Of a DNA stretch of 64,000 bases, positions 62,842 through 64,000 are shown in pieces; within the stretch, counting starts at the first letter, position 1, and each line of letters starts with the position of its first letter. The stretch is from Diphasiastrum complanatum (Eukaryota; Streptophyta; Lycopodiopsida; Lycopodiales; Lycopodiaceae), in the NCBI GenBank assembly GCA_029204225.1, contig CM055099.1, forward strand, positions 44,216,036 to 44,280,035, read 5' to 3'. Both the position numbers and the translations under genes were made by a program. The notes beneath the pieces were generated by a model. The model was not told where the DNA came from, did not search any database, and saw only the letters and a program-made list of their open reading frames with translations.

Positions 62842-63687
62842 CTTCGGAACTGAAAGAGAGCTACCTTAACTTCTGAAGGACAAAAAGTCTAAAAGACTAA
62901 TTTACAACTGTACAAGGGAAAGGAAAGATGACTTAGCTGTTTCTGATGACTGTACCTCTCAGCTCTTTTATCCAAGATTTCAGACCTGCTGTCCCGGAAA
63001 ATGCCAGTTTGAAGCTTCAAAATGGTACCAAATTTCCCGGTTCTTGAGTTGAGTAGCTAACTGATCTGATTTCAGGTGTGGGGCTCCAACAAACCGAGTA
63101 AAAACCGGAAATTTACAAAAGGAAATCCGGAATTTTTGCCCTCGCTGGTTGGACAGCAACCTATCCGGCCCGATTTGTCCAATTTACAGCTCTAAATCAC
63201 CTCAAATCTCCGATTTACTCTCAGCCTGTAGGTCGCTGGTCTGTAGCAAGCAAGTCTGAAACTCAGACTCCTGAAAAACTTCTGAAAAACAGGGTTAAAT
63301 TCTGAGATTTCTACCCTACTGTCCAGCGCTGGCCCTGCTACAATATTTCAGATTAGAACTCCTTCTAATCTACTCAGAACTTCATACGAAACTCAGATTT
63401 GAGGGCTGATTATACAGCGATGGACCTGCTCTTCCCTTCCTCATGAATTTCCGCTCAGATCATAGTGATCTATACTCAAAAATCAGAGAGGGAAACTGAT
63501 TTTTCAGCGCTGAAGCTATTCTAAAAGATATGCTTCCAAACTACTGAGAAATCCAGCAAATTGGAGGATTAGAAAGCTGATCCTACAGCGATTTTCCTCC
63601 TCTATTCTTTTCTGAGAATCTCTTAGATCTTTCCTATCTTCTGATAGCTTTCTCTACTGCTGCTCTTGAACTCCCTAGGATGGAGAT
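62842..63687 (-). other. Gypsy 5' leader with scattered CAGCG motifs
   Basis: Untranslated leader between PBS and gag. CAGCG-centred motifs recur on the plus strand at about 63323, 63416, 63507 and 63587, roughly every 80-90 bases, recalling the leader-like repeats at the left edge of the window. Confidence 0.6.
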
Positions 63688-63700
63688 GGCTCTGATACCA
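63688..63700 (-). promoter_or_regulatory. Primer-binding site (initiator tRNA-Met)
   Basis: The minus strand reads TGGTATCAGAGCC, one base from the LTR end. Confidence 0.95.
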
Positions 63701-63701
63701 G

Positions 63702-64000
63702 TGTAATAGATCCTAACACCACAGTAGGGCAAACACTAACTGATCCACCCAACCTTGCCTACTCCCTGATATAGAGTAAGCCCCTCCTAGCCCAGTGTGA
63801 GGACTGGTAGCATGCTACTGCCAGGTGTTGGCCACGTGGCACTGACGTGGCCGACTGCACGTCGGGACCCAACTGGGGACCCCATCCTGCTGACATGGTC
63901 CCTAGGCTGTGTTAGGCCTGCCATGGCTATGGACCGTGCTGGGGCACACTACTCACACTGTCTTGCCCTGTTGGTCATGTACGCTGGACACAACCCTGAC
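63702..64000 (-). repeat. 5' LTR of chromovirus-type gypsy, cut by window end
   Basis: Matches the first 298 bases of 57714-58070 with five substitutions and one indel. By comparison about 59 more bases should lie beyond the window. Confidence 0.95.

Overview
The window is nuclear DNA of a large-genome land plant. The evidence is LTR retrotransposons with primer-binding sites matching plant initiator tRNA-Met (TGGTATCAGAGC) and plant tRNA-Asp, an L1-type LINE, a fragment of nuclear 25S rRNA, and one spliced host gene for a plant PP7-type serine/threonine phosphatase. Very long CT/GA microsatellites and many layers of decayed copia and gypsy elements suit a repeat-rich non-seed plant such as a fern, but that placement is only an inference. 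No bacterial operons, CRISPR arrays or organellar genes were seen. Layout, left part: 1-2378 is a broken Ty3/gypsy gag (+). 2379-7789 is two copia remnants in opposite orientations, with an LTR at each outer end. 7790-9700 is a second copia family (gag, protease, start of integrase). 9701-13790 is anonymous AT-rich DNA. 13790-15759 is a deleted copia with its 3' LTR. 15760-17480 holds LTR scraps and two long CT arrays. 17480-22040 is anonymous. 22040-26379 is a CT array followed by a nearly full LINE (ORF1, then endonuclease-RT ORF2) killed mainly by nonsense changes. Middle part: 26380-27645 is an internally deleted gypsy (-). 27646-31428 is a head-to-head inverted pair of copia 5' ends that could fold into a hairpin. 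31429-32293 is a copia LTR with its PBS. 32294-35150 is an unusual block with ~80-bp repeats and converging protein-coding remnants that I do not recognise. 35445-38690 is a copia-type LTR and a tRNA-Asp-primed gypsy that carries a 25S rRNA fragment. 38690-41400 is a mosaic of copia pieces around an LTR fragment with a GA expansion. 41400-50500 is mostly anonymous DNA with small copia/LINE fragments and one internally deleted copia. Right part: 50515-51122 holds tandem repeats just upstream of the only host gene, PP7 (exons 51601-52131, 53064-53561, 54462-54608, +). Its expected last exon is not visible. A small deleted copia (54839-56910, -) and a young chromovirus-type gypsy (57714 to beyond the window end, -) lie downstream. 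How the genes relate: nothing here forms a pathway. The retroelements are parasitic and nearly all defective. The one coherent functional unit is the phosphatase gene, whose 5' leader is GA-rich and whose 3' end may have been displaced or interrupted by retroelements. In-frame stops in several elements fit C-to-T or G-to-A change, as expected from decay of methylated cytosines.
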